Shown here: in pieces, positions 21,855-33,480 of the stretch
Layout of the letters: each line of letters opens with the position of its first letter
Numbering within the stretch: the first letter of the stretch is position 1
Assembly: GCF_030272615.1 (NCBI RefSeq)
Contig: NC_081413.1
Span: 609,719,209-609,783,208 of the forward strand
Length of the DNA: 64,000 nucleotides
Source of the DNA: Cryptomeria japonica
Taxonomy: Eukaryota > Streptophyta > Pinopsida > Cupressales > Cupressaceae
Reading direction: 5' to 3'
The notes under the pieces: generated by a model
What the model was told of the DNA's origin: nothing
Seen by the model: only the letters and a program-made list of their open reading frames with translations
Databases searched by the model: none
Made by a program: the position numbers and the translations under genes

Positions 21855-22915
21855 ATAAAACCATTTGAGGTGCATGTTGTTGATCAGATCTGCTAGTGAT
21901 TCTCCTTCTGAAGTAGCCAACTGATATGCCCCGAACCCAAATACAGCAGTGATAACATATGGACCCAGCCAATTTGATTCAAACTTTCCCTAATGTTCTT
22001 TGTTTGGTTGGTTACAAGGATTCTCTCTAAGAACAAGATCACCTACCTCAAATGTTTGAGGTCTAACCCGATGATTATAGCTTGTTCTCATGCGTTGCTG
22101 ATAGGCTTTGAGATGGTTGTATGCAGCTTGTCGCCTTTCATCAAGTAGTTCCAAGTTTTGAAGATGGGAGACTCGGTATGCTTCATCATCTATGATATTA
22201 TGTAAGGAAACCCATAGAGATGGTATCTTGACCTCAATAGGAAGGATGGCTTCTATGCTATAGACTAGTGAGTAGGGAATTGCGCCTGTAGGGCTTGGAA
22301 TGCTAGTTCGATATGCCCATAGTGATGGATTTAATTGAATGTGCCAATCACGACCGACATCATTGAATGTCTTCTTGAGGATTCTCAATATGTTTTTGTT
22401 TGATGCTTCGGCCTGACAATTTCCTTGTGGGTAATAGGGAGTGTAAAAGCGGTGTTGGATGTGAAACTTCTCACAGAGGTCATGGACATCCTGATTTTTG
22501 AAAGGAAGCCCATTATCTATGATGATGGACATGGGTACACCATACCGACAGATGATGTAATTAAGGATGAATGAGGCAATTTGCTTGCCGGTGACTTGGG
22601 TAAGTGGAACAACTTCGATCCACTTTGTGAAATATTTGGTGGTGAGAATGATAAATTTGTGGTTGTTGGATGAAGATGGATGAATTTTACCCAAAAGGGC
22701 CATGGTGTTGTTATTGGTTGCAATTATTATGCTAGTGCATATATCAAGTCTCCATGAACTTGGCATTTCTTGCATTTTCTAACAAAATATTAGGAGTCTT
22801 TTTCCATGGAGGACCAATAGTATCCAGCACGCATGGTGTTCTTTGCTAAGGAAGGACCACTTGAGTGAGTCCCACAAATTCCTTCATGTACCTCTTCCAA
22901 GGCCTTTGTTATCTC
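21855..22915 (-). pseudogene. Tat-1 integrase
   Basis: The minus strand shows the zinc region (VHEGICGTH, then CKKCQVHG, about 22880-22770) with stops, then the core: FTKWIEVVPLT, CRYGVPMSIIIDNGLPFK, FYTPYYPQGNCQAEASNK, LWAYRTS and EVGDLVL. The C-terminal GPY module follows one stop (NWLGPYVITAVFG, GAYQL, LKWF), ending near 21855. Compared with Tat-2, the block carrying the first catalytic aspartate (WGLDLIG) is deleted near 22690 and the frame shifts there. The second aspartate (IDNG) and the glutamate (QAEAS) remain. It would have inserted the cDNA. Confidence 0.88.
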
Positions 22916-23299
22916 ATCCTATTCCAAACATCGAAGGAGAGTACCATCAAGACTGTGTCGGTATAGGGTTTCAACAATAATGATATATCGAGTGGTTTGA
23001 CAGATGAAGGTTTTGTGTTGGTTATTCAATTGGTTGGGAGGAAGTGTGTGATCGCGTAGGTAGGTGTAGAACTCATCGTACCATGGGGATTCAGAACTAA
23101 CAAGGTGACATATCATCTCGGATTCAGGGATATCATAAGCACAAATCCAAAGTTGTTCTACCAAGATTTCGTAGCGTGTCGAATTCTGTGGAAGATCTAG
23201 GAGAGATGCAATGGTAGCCATGGCAACAACAACTCGATTCTGATCTTTGGGTATCTGCTCAAAGGTAATAGTCATAAATGATGCTTTTAAACTATCCAC

Positions 23300-23595
23300 C
23301 ATTTGCTTGTACGGGATGAGTTTATCATCCTTGGTCTGATATTCATCTGTGACTTGTCAGATGACCAGTTGGGAGTTGCCATATATCTGTAGCTCTTTCA
23401 GTTTCCATTGTATGGCTAGTTTGAGTCTTGTAATCAAGGCCTCATATTTTGCTATGTTGTTTGTACATGGAAAAGTTAGCCTGTAAGACTTCAGAATGCT
23501 ATCACCTTGAGGTGTGATAAACAAAATGCCTGCCCCCGAGTCGTGTCTAGTATATGAACCGTCAAAATATAACTTCTAGGGTTGTGCTGTTGTGA
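23300..23595 (-). pseudogene. Tat-1 second (archaeal-type) RNase H
   Basis: After the gypsy RNase H and a stop, the minus strand reads KLYFDGSYTRHDSGAG, CTNNIAKYEALITRLKLA and IYGNSQLVI. These are the D, E and D blocks of an archaeal-type RNase H, as known from Tat-lineage elements. The third acidic position is N (GNSQ instead of GDSQ), so it is inactive. The frame continues through VDSLKASFMTITFEQIP (23302) into the spacer before integrase, ending at 22919. Confidence 0.85.
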
Positions 23596-23605
23596 TCATG
23601 AATAT

Positions 23606-24079
23606 TTATTCATTTGGGAAGTTAGAAACAAGAGGATGATCGTCTTTTAGTGACGCATTGGCCAATTGATTTGCAATAACTTGGCCCTTGATAGCCTTAC
23701 GGTCTACATACTTAATGTCAAATTCACTCAGAATCATCACCCATTTGGCCAAGCAGTCTGTCAATGCTGCTTTGTTGTCTAGGTACTTTAGTGGATCAAT
23801 CTTTGTAATGAGTTGTACTTTATGTGTTAATAGGTAGTGCCTCAGTTTAGTGGCTGCCAAGATTACTGCGACGCAAGCTCGCTCAATAGGTGTGTAATTG
23901 AGTTCATAGCCGACAATTGTGTGAGAGATATAGTATACAACACACTCTTTTCCTTCTGTATTATGTTGAGCCAGTAGTACTCCTAATGCCGTATTTGTTG
24001 CTGAGATATATAGCAAGAGAGGTCTGCCTGGATCTGGTGGGATCAACAACGGTGTATTCATGAGATAGTCCTCAAGCAT
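23606..24079 (-). pseudogene. Tat-1 gypsy RNase H domain
   Basis: A 157-residue open stretch: LLLYISATNTALGVLLAQ, CVVYYISHTIVGYELNYTPIERACVAV, LRHYLLTHKVQLITKIDPLKYL, KWVMILSEFDIKYVDRKAIKGQVIANQL. This is the RNase H-like module after RT in gypsy elements. The usual first catalytic aspartate is absent (ISATNT), a loss shared with Tat-2 (ISATEM), in keeping with the domain having become a connection once the second RNase H was gained. Confidence 0.87.
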
Positions 24080-25090
24080 CTAGAATGCTTGCTGGCATCT
24101 GACATCCCATTGAAAGTGGATGTTTTTGTGTAACACGCGTGTAAAAGGATGACACTTATCTACTAGTTTTGCAATGAATCTTCGGATGGATTGTAGCCAC
24201 CCTTGTAGTGTCCTTAATTGACTAATGTTCTTGGGAGGTGGCATTTCCATGATTTCTTTAACCTTTGTTGGGTTGACCTCAATGCCTTTTCTTGAGAAAA
24301 TGTATCCTAGAAGCTTCCCTAAGGTTACTCCAAAGACACATTTCTTTGGGTTGAGTCGAACATGATATTGTTCTAGTCTATCAAAGATTCTCTCTAATAT
24401 TGCAAGATGACCTTCTCTTGTTAATGATTTTTCTAGTAACTCAACATAATCCTCCATTATGGTATGCATCATATCATGAAAGATGGTTGTCATGGCTCTT
24501 TGATAGGTTGCCCCTGCATTCATTAGACCAAAAGGCATTACATTCCAATAGTATGTTCCCCATGGACTTGTGAATGCCATCTTATGTTGATCCTCTGGTG
24601 CGATCGTTATCTAGTTGTACCCTAAAAAGCCACCCATGAGAGAAAGCATGGCATGTCCTACTGTGAGGTCCACGATCATGTCAATGTTTGGTAGGGGGAA
24701 TTCATCTTTATGACATGCCTTGTTTAGATCTCTGAAGTCAGTACAGATACAGATGCCCCCATTTGGTTTACCGACATGTACAATGTTGGAGATCCAATTT
24801 GAATAATCAATTGGTCTAATAAAACCAACATCCAGGAGTTTCTTAAGTTCTACTTTAACTAGTACTGAGATCTGGGGGTGCATCTTGCGAAGCTTTTGTT
24901 TTACTGGTTTAGCTCCTTCTGCCACGGTGAGGTGATGCATGACCAAATCAGGATCTAGACCAGGCATGTCTGCATATGACCATGCAAAGTTGATCTGACG
25001 CTTCTGGAAGAATTCTACAAACTTAGGTTGTTCCTTTGGAGTTAAAAGAGATACCAGATGTATGTGGTGAGGAGTCTCAGGGGTCCCCAT
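24080..25090 (-). pseudogene. Tat-1 reverse transcriptase
   Basis: One frame with a stop near 24612 holds the gypsy RT blocks: KPVKQKLRKMHPQ, LLDVGFIRPIDYS, CTDFRDLNKACHKDEFPLPNID, WGTYYWNVMPFGLMNAGATYQR, KCVFGVTLGKLLGYIFSRKGIEVNP. The first catalytic aspartate block reads LMGGFLGYN where LMDGFSGYN stands in Tat-2, and the YVDD box reads YVEL. Two of three catalytic aspartates are therefore gone. It copies element RNA into DNA when intact. Confidence 0.92.
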
Positions 25091-25126
25091 GTTGAATTCT
25101 TTTGTTTCCTCAATGAGGATTGTTGA

Positions 25127-26800
25127 TCATTCCTGATTTTTACTGGAGGGGAGGATGTCAAACCTTTCATCCATAGGCACCTCATAGAGGTTTTCACCAT
25201 TGGAGACACTCTTTCTTTTTACTTTTTTGGGATCAAACAGTGCCACGGTGTGGTTTTCACTGGAAGATCCATGTTTTATTGTAATACTTTTGCAACTGAA
25301 AGGTTTGGCATCCGCCCTGAAGTATGTTGTGCTATTAAGTTCAATGGCAAATCCAACTTTGTGATCCCCACTTGGTATATTATCCCATAGTTCCAAAAAG
25401 TCAATGATTGCCTCATCATTTTGGAATTGGTCAAGGCATGGGGGATTAGGTTGGTTCCATTCGATGAGTTCGGGATGGATAGTGGGAATTACCTCATCGA
25501 TCATGTTAAGTTCATAAGATATGTCAATGAGGGTTAAGACATTGTGGTGAAGGTCATTGATGGTACTCTCCTTGTTAGAATCAGGTGTAGGATGTGATGT
25601 AGGGTCTGTGGAAGGTGTTTCCAGTTCAGGAACCCAAGAGGTTTTAATCTATGCTTCTCTATAAACAGGGATTTATTTGTGAGGTAGAGGTGGTGATGCA
25701 TCTTCCTCATCTGAAGTATTGAGATGTACAAAATCAAATTCCAACTTATGTGAGTCAGTCTTTGAGTCACTTTCCAATATCCGATTACTATACCAAACCA
25801 GGATATCTTGTGAGTTAAACACTGCAGGCGTAATCGACTAATGTACCTTTGGAGATGGAATGGTTGGTGCTGCGGGGAAAATTATTGGGATTAGTGAATC
25901 TGATAGTGGGAGTATTGGTGTTGTTGAATCTATTGTTTTTGATGGAATTATTAGTGCTATCAATACTGTTGGGGGTTCTAATACTCCTAATGGTGATGTT
26001 GATGCAGTTGTTGCTGCTGGTGGGGTTGTTCATTTGATTGGTGGTATGATTGGTACTGTGGATGGTATTGATGGGATTCTTAGCCTCATTGGGGTAGTTG
26101 GTGCAGTTCTTGGTGCTCCTAATATAACCAAGGGTGGCCTCTTTAGAGTATTAGGCTGATATAGAGGTTTGTTGGGTTTCCCTTTGAACCTGAGCTTAAG
26201 AAGAATCTCCTTTTGAAAGCCTAATCCAGTGTCATCTTTAGGCTTTAATTCAGACTGCAATGGCTCATGTCATTCTTGCTTGTAAGGTCCCAAAGCACTT
26301 TGACCATCATAGCCCATTCTTTGCATAATGGTAAGGCCTTTTCCATATTGATCTGTGGGAAGCTTAGCTTGTGGGATTTCCATGGTGATAGGGTCTTTAG
26401 AGATCCATTCTGATAAGTTCTCATCTCTGGTCTCCTCTTCCTGACTCTTTCCAAGGATAAAAGGCACAAAAGTGCATGCTAGCTTGACCAATGGTGCTTG
26501 AAGTAACCTTTGAGGCTTACCATGAGTTCTAGGGGAAGTGGGTAGTTGCCCAACACAAAAGAGTTGGCTTAGATTTTACTCCCCAGGACCTTCCTCTGCC
26601 ATTTTCATTTTTAGCTTCTCTTGCTTTGGTATAGTGGTGTTTGAATTGGAAAGAGAGGCTGGACTTACATATGATGTGGATGGGATATCTTCTCTATTGT
26701 TGGGAGCAGTAATCTTTGGTTGATGGTTGATATTATTATAATATGCAAATGGATTCGCATCACCAAGGGTTGTAATTTCTACACTATTATGAGGGAACTT
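25127..26800 (-). pseudogene. Tat-1 protease-RT linker with G-patch-like motif
   Basis: The pol frame continues through stops. At about 26340-26260 it reads YGKGLTIMQRMGYDGQSALG, which fits the glycine-patch pattern (two aromatic-glycine blocks and LG). Around 26160-25870 it becomes a proline/threonine/isoleucine-rich low-complexity stretch, and 25504-25127 resembles Tat-2 (FQNDEAIIDFLE, GDHKVGFAIELNSTTYF). The linker has no known enzyme activity. Confidence 0.6.
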
Positions 26801-26830
26801 GATACACTGGTGATAGGTGGATGGAATGAC

Positions 26831-27505
26831 TTACATGGTGTGTATCCAAGGTCTTCCTAACAATAAATTATACAACAGAGGAAGATCCAAAACTTGATAT
26901 ATGATGTGCTTCACGACTAGGCCCACTCGGGTTGGTAACACAACTGATCCTTTTGAAGAACACTCTACATCATCATAGGCTTTTATGGTTATCTTTTTGC
27001 GGGGGTCCATTGATTCAATTGTATATCCCAATTTTGTGACCAATTGTAATGTACATATATTTAGGCCTACTCCATTATCAATCAAGACTTGCTTGATCCT
27101 GTGTTGGTTAATAAATCCTTCAATATGGAGTGAGGTGTTATTAGGTTGTTGGAAGGATGTATTGTCACTTTCAGAGAAAGTGAGACATGGTGATGACCTC
27201 AGATTACCAACCATAGTTTGAAATTGATCTGTATTGAGATTGGCAGGGACTGACGCCTCTTGGAGAGCTTGATCCAAGATTGTTTTATGAGACGAGGATA
27301 GGCACAAAAGTTCTAAAATGGATATAAGTGTGGACGTCTTATCTAATTGTTCCACAAAGTTACACTGCTTTGGGATGGAGGTTGTGCCTTGTGGAGTTGC
27401 TTTAATGGTGATCTTAATACGACACGTAACAACATTGTAGGTAGGGTTTGGATCTTTGATGGTGATGGTTGTAATTTGTTCATTGGCATCATATAGGTGA
27501 TTCAT
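26831..27505 (-). pseudogene. Tat-1 aspartic protease
   Basis: A 224-residue open stretch ends in a retropepsin-like fold: LHIEGFINQHRIKQVLID, then NGVGLNI, ITIKAYDDVECSSKGSVVLP and LLYNLLLGRPWIHTM. The active site is D-N-G; Tat-2 has D-G-G-A at the same place. The catalytic aspartate is present but the altered second residue makes activity doubtful. The N-terminal half matches Tat-2 (ISILELL, TILDQAL). Confidence 0.85.
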
Positions 27506-27640
27506 AGTGTAATTATAGGTGGCTCGTGTATAATCAGTTGTATCCGTGTTTCACCTTGAAGTAGAAGGACCCCTTTGATCTTGTGATGCAAGCAGATTTT
27601 TAAACATGAGATGATCATTATTTGAGATCTTTGGGCCATG

Positions 27641-29133
27641 TCATTCAATTTCAATCTCTCCTCGGTCAATAACATCTTGAATAAGATCTTTCAGTCTATG
27701 ACAATTACTTGTTTTATGCCCTTTCCCTTGATGGAATTCACAATGCTCATTATCTCTCCACCATGGAGGTTTGACCTGAGGTTTGTAATTAGATGTCTTT
27801 GGTAAGGTCACCAGATTTGAAGAGACCAATTGACGTAACACTATTTCAATAGGTTCCCCTAAGGGAGTGTATGTACATTTTGGTTTATAATTTTGCTATC
27901 GTTGTCTCGGTTCCTCTTGCGATGCATTGCATCCTTTATTTTGTGAAGGAGCCACAGTGTTATTTTTAGGAGGGGGATTTTGCCTTGCAAATCAGACCAC
28001 AAGTTGTGCACTCTTTATAGTCATTGCATCTACAACCCTGTCATTGATGATGTTTTTATTTTTATTCCAGAAGTTGGGTTTATCATTGTTAAAGTGTGGG
28101 TGAGGGCCATCTTTTGGTTCATTATGTATCTTGATAAGTCCCTTTTTAATGAGGGCCCGTTCACATTTTAACCCTTGGGTGATCATGTCAGCAAAGGATT
28201 CTGTGCCCTTCATGTCTAGGTGGAATTCCATTTCATCGTTCAAGTTGGAAATAAATATTTCCAATAGCTCTTGTTTAGGTAGATGAAGAGAACGCCTACT
28301 AGATAGTTGTCTCCATCGTTGCAGGAAAGTTGAAAATAGCTCCCCTGGTTTTTGCTTGGTGTTACATAGATCTGCCATGGTGACATCGCGTTCTATGTTG
28401 TGTGAATAATGTGCGATGAACTTTTGGACTAGTTCTTCAAATGTCCTAATGCCACTTGTGAGTCGGGAAAACCATTGTGTAGTTGTCCCTCCCAAACTCT
28501 GAGGAAAGAGGCACATTAGATATGTGTCTTCATATGCCACTTCTAGGCAAGTTGAGTGAAATTCCCTGACATGATCTCTAGGGTCTCCTTTTCCCCAATA
28601 CTTTTTGAACTTAGGTGTTTCAAACCCTCGTGGAAAAGGTGGCATATGTAGATTCCTATCAAAGGGATAGGGACAATATCATTAAGTGAAAATTAGGTAG
28701 TTTTCAAACCATTGTGGACTTGTTGGGCTATATTCTCAACTTGTTCCCTCAACATGTCAATGTCATTAGGAGGAGGAGGTGGGGGATTTACTTGATTAAG
28801 GTCATATCTAAATTTATCTCGACCTATTCCACCATCATTATGACTATGGTGTTTTGATGTTTTCCGTAATTGTGCAGTATCAAAATCAGAGGGTAATTTG
28901 GCTCCCTCTTGAGCAAGTCTCAAAAAATGAGCATCAATGTTGTTTTTGAGGATTTCATCAAAAAGTCGATTGAAGAGAGGATTGCGTTGTGCCCTTTCTA
29001 TTTCTTTAGGAGTGGGAGTACTAGGATTTTCATCATTTGCATTTCCTCCAAGGGCTTCTTGAAATTCATTGAGATATTCATCCTTTTGTTCTTCGAGTTC
29101 TAGTTGTCTAGTCCTTGATCTGGTTTGAGCCAT
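27641..29133 (-). pseudogene. Tat-1 gag
   Basis: The start at 29133 (MAQTRSRTRQLELEEQKDEY) opens a 146-residue N-terminal part with a PPPPP run; a stop and frameshift follow near 28690. The capsid region then reads MPPFPRGFETPKFKKYWGKG, FAxYS-like FIAHYSHNIERDV, CNTKQKPGELFSTFLQRW, typical of the Retrotrans_gag domain. The frame continues past a stop near 27992 to a zinc knuckle variant CEFHQGKGHKTSNC (C-x2-H-x4-H-x4-C, about 27740-27700). Gag packages the RNA. It lacks the glutamine-rich region present in Tat-2 gag. Confidence 0.88.
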
Positions 29134-31923
29134 TTTGTTTGAAATTTTTTGTTGATGTTTGGTGAAAATGAGTATGAGTTGGTGATGGAATGAGAGAGAA
29201 ATGTTTGGTGGTGTTTAACATATGGGTCTCTAACACTAAAGGTTTGATGTTACCAAAGTCCTTTTATGAATTGCTTTTTGTGTTGTCAACAATGTTTGAT
29301 ATGATAAGGTATAGCAAGGTCTGAGATGTGTTACAAACCAAGCTACCTAGTAATGAGAGGATGCACTCATAGACTAGTTTTAACCTATGTAGAGACGTCT
29401 CTTAGGATGAGTTTATCCTAGATGTAGAGACACTCTAAAAAGTGATGTGTTGTTTTGATTCAAGCAATATCTAAAAAAGAACTTAGGACAAGACTTCTTT
29501 ATGTTTTGAGAGTTGAAATGGATTGATGATGTGTGAATGTGCAAATGGATAGTAACTTCAATAAAAACTTTGTGTTACAAATGGGACAAATTCCTCTTTT
29601 TCTTGCTTAAGGGTTGGTGGTTCTTCTTGAGCTATGTTATATGTAATGTAGATGTCTAGAAAGAAGGTAGGGTTGATTTTGCCTCCTTTGTTTTTATGAT
29701 AACTCAAACCTCTATATTGAGTAAAAGCTCTATTGTTCAAAGACTCTTGATCAAACTCATTGGATTTTCCTTGAAGATATAGATGCATATGATGTAAGAA
29801 GGTTCTGTGTGAGATAAAAACTTGTCTATTGAGATAGAATTCTTTTGATGAAAGCCTTTGAGCTCAATGGTCTTTTCTTCAAATTGATATGTTGATGAAG
29901 ATTCCTCTTTCTAAAAAATGTGAATGATGGTCATATAATTTGATATCTGGTTTTTCACTTTGTTTTGATTGTTTGCCAAATGTTTGGTTTTGAAAATTTG
30001 TGTTGGATGAATACTTGTTTTTGAATTGGTTTTGATTTTCTTTGACAAGAAAACAAAGCAAGCACACAAACACAATAATGTTTCCTCAAAAGGCACAAAT
30101 AAGTGTGGGTCTAAATTAACCCAATCTTTGATCTTTTTGACCCCTTTTCAAAATGTTTTTATATTTTTTCCAAAAGCTTGAAGGCGGCTCAGTTTATCAC
30201 TGGTCTGACAAAAAATGAAGACACTTCAAACACACTTTATCCCTAAGGTCAAATGGCCAGTTGCGATAATTTCAGCCACAATCTTGATATTTCTTCAAAT
30301 TTGGTACTACATACCTTATGAATCCCGCCGTAGCAGGTAAGGATGTGATATACTAAGTCTTGCGCAAGCATAATAGATAGATGATCCCTATGATGGGGGA
30401 GTCACCACTTTGATCAGGATACAAGTAGCCTTTCAAAAATATCTGTTTCTACTCAAGGAAATATGTATGGTGAGTATCTTGGGAGCAAAACCATCTATGC
30501 TTTTGCACTGAATTTATCACAAATATCCTCAATCAATATAAATGGGTGGGTTTCTATATAAAAAGGTGTCTAGTAATGTTCGATGTTTTTGGACATAAGT
30601 TCATTCTGCAGTGACTCACTTGAGAGCCTTGTAACTTGTGGTGGGGCCCATATGTTCTTTTGACAAGTTACACTATAGGAATAGCTATACCCAAGGCTAC
30701 AATTTTCACTCACACTTGATTTCTATAGCAGCTCGAAGGATTTACCGTGCGAGGTTGTTCCCAAGAGTGATGTGTCTCTTGGCAGACCTCTCTTAAAGAG
30801 ATAAAATTTTGAGTGTTACAAACACTTTTCTCTTGCACCTAGGACCACGAAAGCCAAGGGAGAGGATAGTGTGTGTTAGAAGTAGGAACACTCGACAAAC
30901 TTTTCACAAGTGTTCCAATCACCAAAAACACTTGTTCTTTTTAACCAAAAATATAGCAATGTCATCTAACCATTTGGAGATGTTGCTCCAACAAAAATGG
31001 TGTTCTTTTTAACTTCAAGGCAAAAAGTTTTGTAAACTAAGAACTTTAAAAATCTTGGTCAACTGAATTGAGAACACTTTTTGCTTGAAGTAAATCGATT
31101 GAACTTGAAGGGACAAATGGCTTGTTCTTTTTAATCTTGCCCAAAACGAAGTGTTGATTGTGAATTTTAGTTTAATGCAAAAAATAAAAATTGTCTTGTT
31201 GATTTTAAGCACCAAAATAAAGATTTGTTCCTATCTTGCAAAAAGAAATTTTGTTGGATTTTGGAGTTTGTGGTTCTTTTTAATTTTGACAAATGAGATT
31301 CTTTTTATATCCAAAAAGAAATGTGAAGTTTATTTAAACTAAAATAAAAAGTGAATTCATTTTTAAGACAACTTTGAAAAAGTTAGTAAAAAAGTAAATT
31401 TACTTCCTAATCTAATTTAAAAACCTACAAAAAGAGATAAACAGTTACTAAAAATGATTATGGTGGGCTTCTACAAGCCTAAATTCTGATTTTTCGGTTA
31501 CAAAAAGTCTTTTTTACACCTCTCTGTTACAATAGCGCTACTCTGTGGGAAAATGAAAACGCTATTTAAGATGAAAGTGCTAAATAACAAATGAAAGCTC
31601 TGAAAGAAGCGCAAACGCACTAAAAAAGAGACAAAAGTGCTAAAAGAGCTCTGTCAGACAAAATTAATTATGTCAAACAACGAGCTGAAAGCGCTAAAAA
31701 TATATACGATAGCGCTATTTATTGGTCAATAGCGCTAAAAGAAGGACAATAGCGTCAGTTGAGAGATAATAGCGCTATTATTAGGAACAATAGCACTAAA
31801 GTACCAACTTTTGAAGGTGCTACAGTGTGAACAATAGCGCTAAAGCGCGACCTGTGTGTCAATTAAAACATGAAAAAGTTAGTAGTTTAAAAAAAAAAAG
31901 ATATCAGAAGGTTGTGTGTTCAA
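29134..31923 (-). other. Tat-1 5' leader (2.8 kb)
   Basis: Untranslated sequence between primer-binding site and gag, with no convincing protein. It includes AT-rich text, repeated CTTGTTCTTTTTAA-type words (30920-31280) and a cluster of AGCGCT motifs (31529-31850). Very long leaders are normal for Tat elements. Confidence 0.65.
31529..31850. repeat. Cluster of about 13 degenerate ATAGCGCTAAA motifs in the Tat-1 leader
   Basis: The palindrome AGCGCT and one-base variants recur roughly every 15-35 bases, often as CAATAGCGCTAAA: for example near 31531, 31690, 31710, 31729, 31771 and 31835, with variants AGTGCTAAA, AGCACTAAA and AACGCTATT between them. Confidence 0.75.
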
Positions 31924-31941
31924 TTCATGTTGGGTTCACCA
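31924..31941 (-). other. Tat-1 primer-binding site
   Basis: The minus strand reads TGGTGAACCCAACATGAA two bases after the LTR end. Tat-2 has TGGTGAACCCGACATGAA in the same place (38213 on). The matching tRNA was not identified. Confidence 0.75.
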
Positions 31942-32453
31942 AATGATGCTCTGCAAAAAGGATGGTTTGGATGACAAACACAAACACACAAGCAACAAAC
32001 CAAGTGTCAGTGTTAGAAAATCAGAAATCAAACACTATCCTAAGAAAGCATATAAAGAGAGACACTAAAAGAAAAATAGAGAGCTTAACAAAGAAAATAA
32101 ATGCTCTAAGAAATCTCCAAATGCCTTCCACCATGCTTGTAGCTTCTCCTCCCTTGTTCCTCTCCTCTCCAAGTTCCCAAATGAGTGTAGCTCTCAGTAG
32201 ATTTTTGCACTATTTTGAATGTCTTATGGAGGTTCAAGATTCTGGAATGGATGATTATAAAAATGCAAATGTGAACAAGCTAAAATGATATATTATCTAA
32301 TTATCTAATATTAATTGTAGCCCCAAAATGACAAATATAGATGATATGCTAAAACCTCTCTAAAATTCACTATAAGTTAGATGCATACAAGTTTTTTAGG
32401 ATTATAGATGTGCTTGAGAATGCTTGAAGATTTGAAAATGAGGAATGTGAGCT

Positions 32454-32462
32454 CTATTTATA
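32454..32462 (-). promoter_or_regulatory. TATA box of the Tat-1 5' LTR
   Basis: TATAAATAG on the minus strand; this copy would drive the genomic transcript of Tat-1. Confidence 0.6.
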
Positions 32463-33259
32463 GGTAAAATGGAGCAATGGATAGTTGAGATTGAGTAATC
32501 TCAACAAGGGCCAAGATTGATGGGTTTATGATCCATGTGAGGGCTTTCAACCCAATCCCAGAATGACAAATGTCAACAAGAGATGGGTTGAGAGGAGAGG
32601 GAATAAACATTAAATTCTTGACATGACTTGAGGGTTAACTTGGGAGGTAAGGTTAATGTTGAGTTGAAATAATAAAGCCATTATCCAATAAATAATGTCT
32701 TTATCCAATGGATAAACTCTTATGCAAGAGTTAGTGAGGATAACCATGGTCAAGGTAATAAATGCTTGAGGAGACACATGGGTTACATGAGGGTTGAGTT
32801 AGAGGTAAAGTCTCTAACCATGGGGGCAAGTGGATTTAACCATAAATAGTTATGTAAGAGCCATTAATGGTCATGTAAGAGTCATTAGTGGTTTGGAAGA
32901 CTTTAGAGGTTAGCTTGTTGAACACATAAAGCATTAAATGCTTTTCAAAGACTTTGAAGGCTTTGAGAAGTGACTCCAAGTTGCTTAGGAATGTGACAAT
33001 AATTAGGAAATGGGATTAGGCTAATTAGGAATGATTAGAAAGTGGTTAGAAGAGTCTAGAAGGGGATTTAGGATTGCAAGTGGGTTTGGTGGGTGAGGGA
33101 AAATAGGATTTAAATTAGAATTAAAATTCATTTATTTCAATTATGGTTGCAACTTACATTTGTAGGAGAATGCAAGTGGGGTTTTTTTTAATGATTTAAA
33201 TAAATGTTTTAATTATTTATTTAAAAGAGGAAAGGGGATTAAATTAAATAAATAGGATT

Positions 33260-33480
33260 GTCTTCGGACATGTAGTGTCATAGTTAAAACACTTCATTGG
33301 TGAAGCGAACACCATGGTTCAAATCCCTGTTGGGCATTTGTGCTCGCAAGGCCTTGTGCCTTCGTTGGGCTATTGTGCTCCCAGATTTGAATAAGTGAAG
33401 TGTGGGGATGAGGTCCCTCATTTGTGGCCTCACTGGTTCATAGCTCCAGGTCAAAAGCGTTTACCCCTTATTTAAAAAAA
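33260..33480 (+). mobile_element. tRNA-derived SINE, copy 2, inserted in the Tat-1 5' LTR
   Basis: The 221-bp element matches copy 1 (4873-5159) through its body. B-box-like GGTTCAAATCC lies at 33316-33326 (a perfect fit to GGTTCRANYCC) and an A-box-like TAGTGTCATAGTTAAAAC from 33272. It ends in an A-run. The target AAATTAAATAAATAGGATT is repeated at 33241-33259 and 33480-33498, with the A-run making the exact start ambiguous. The other LTR of the same element holds the uninterrupted site at 19463-19490. So the insertion is recent relative to Tat-1. Confidence 0.92.

Noticed and set aside
33260-33335. Possible tRNA gene
   Set aside because: A and B boxes are present, but the segment is the head of a SINE with target duplications and an A-tail, and no convincing anticodon or acceptor stem was seen.
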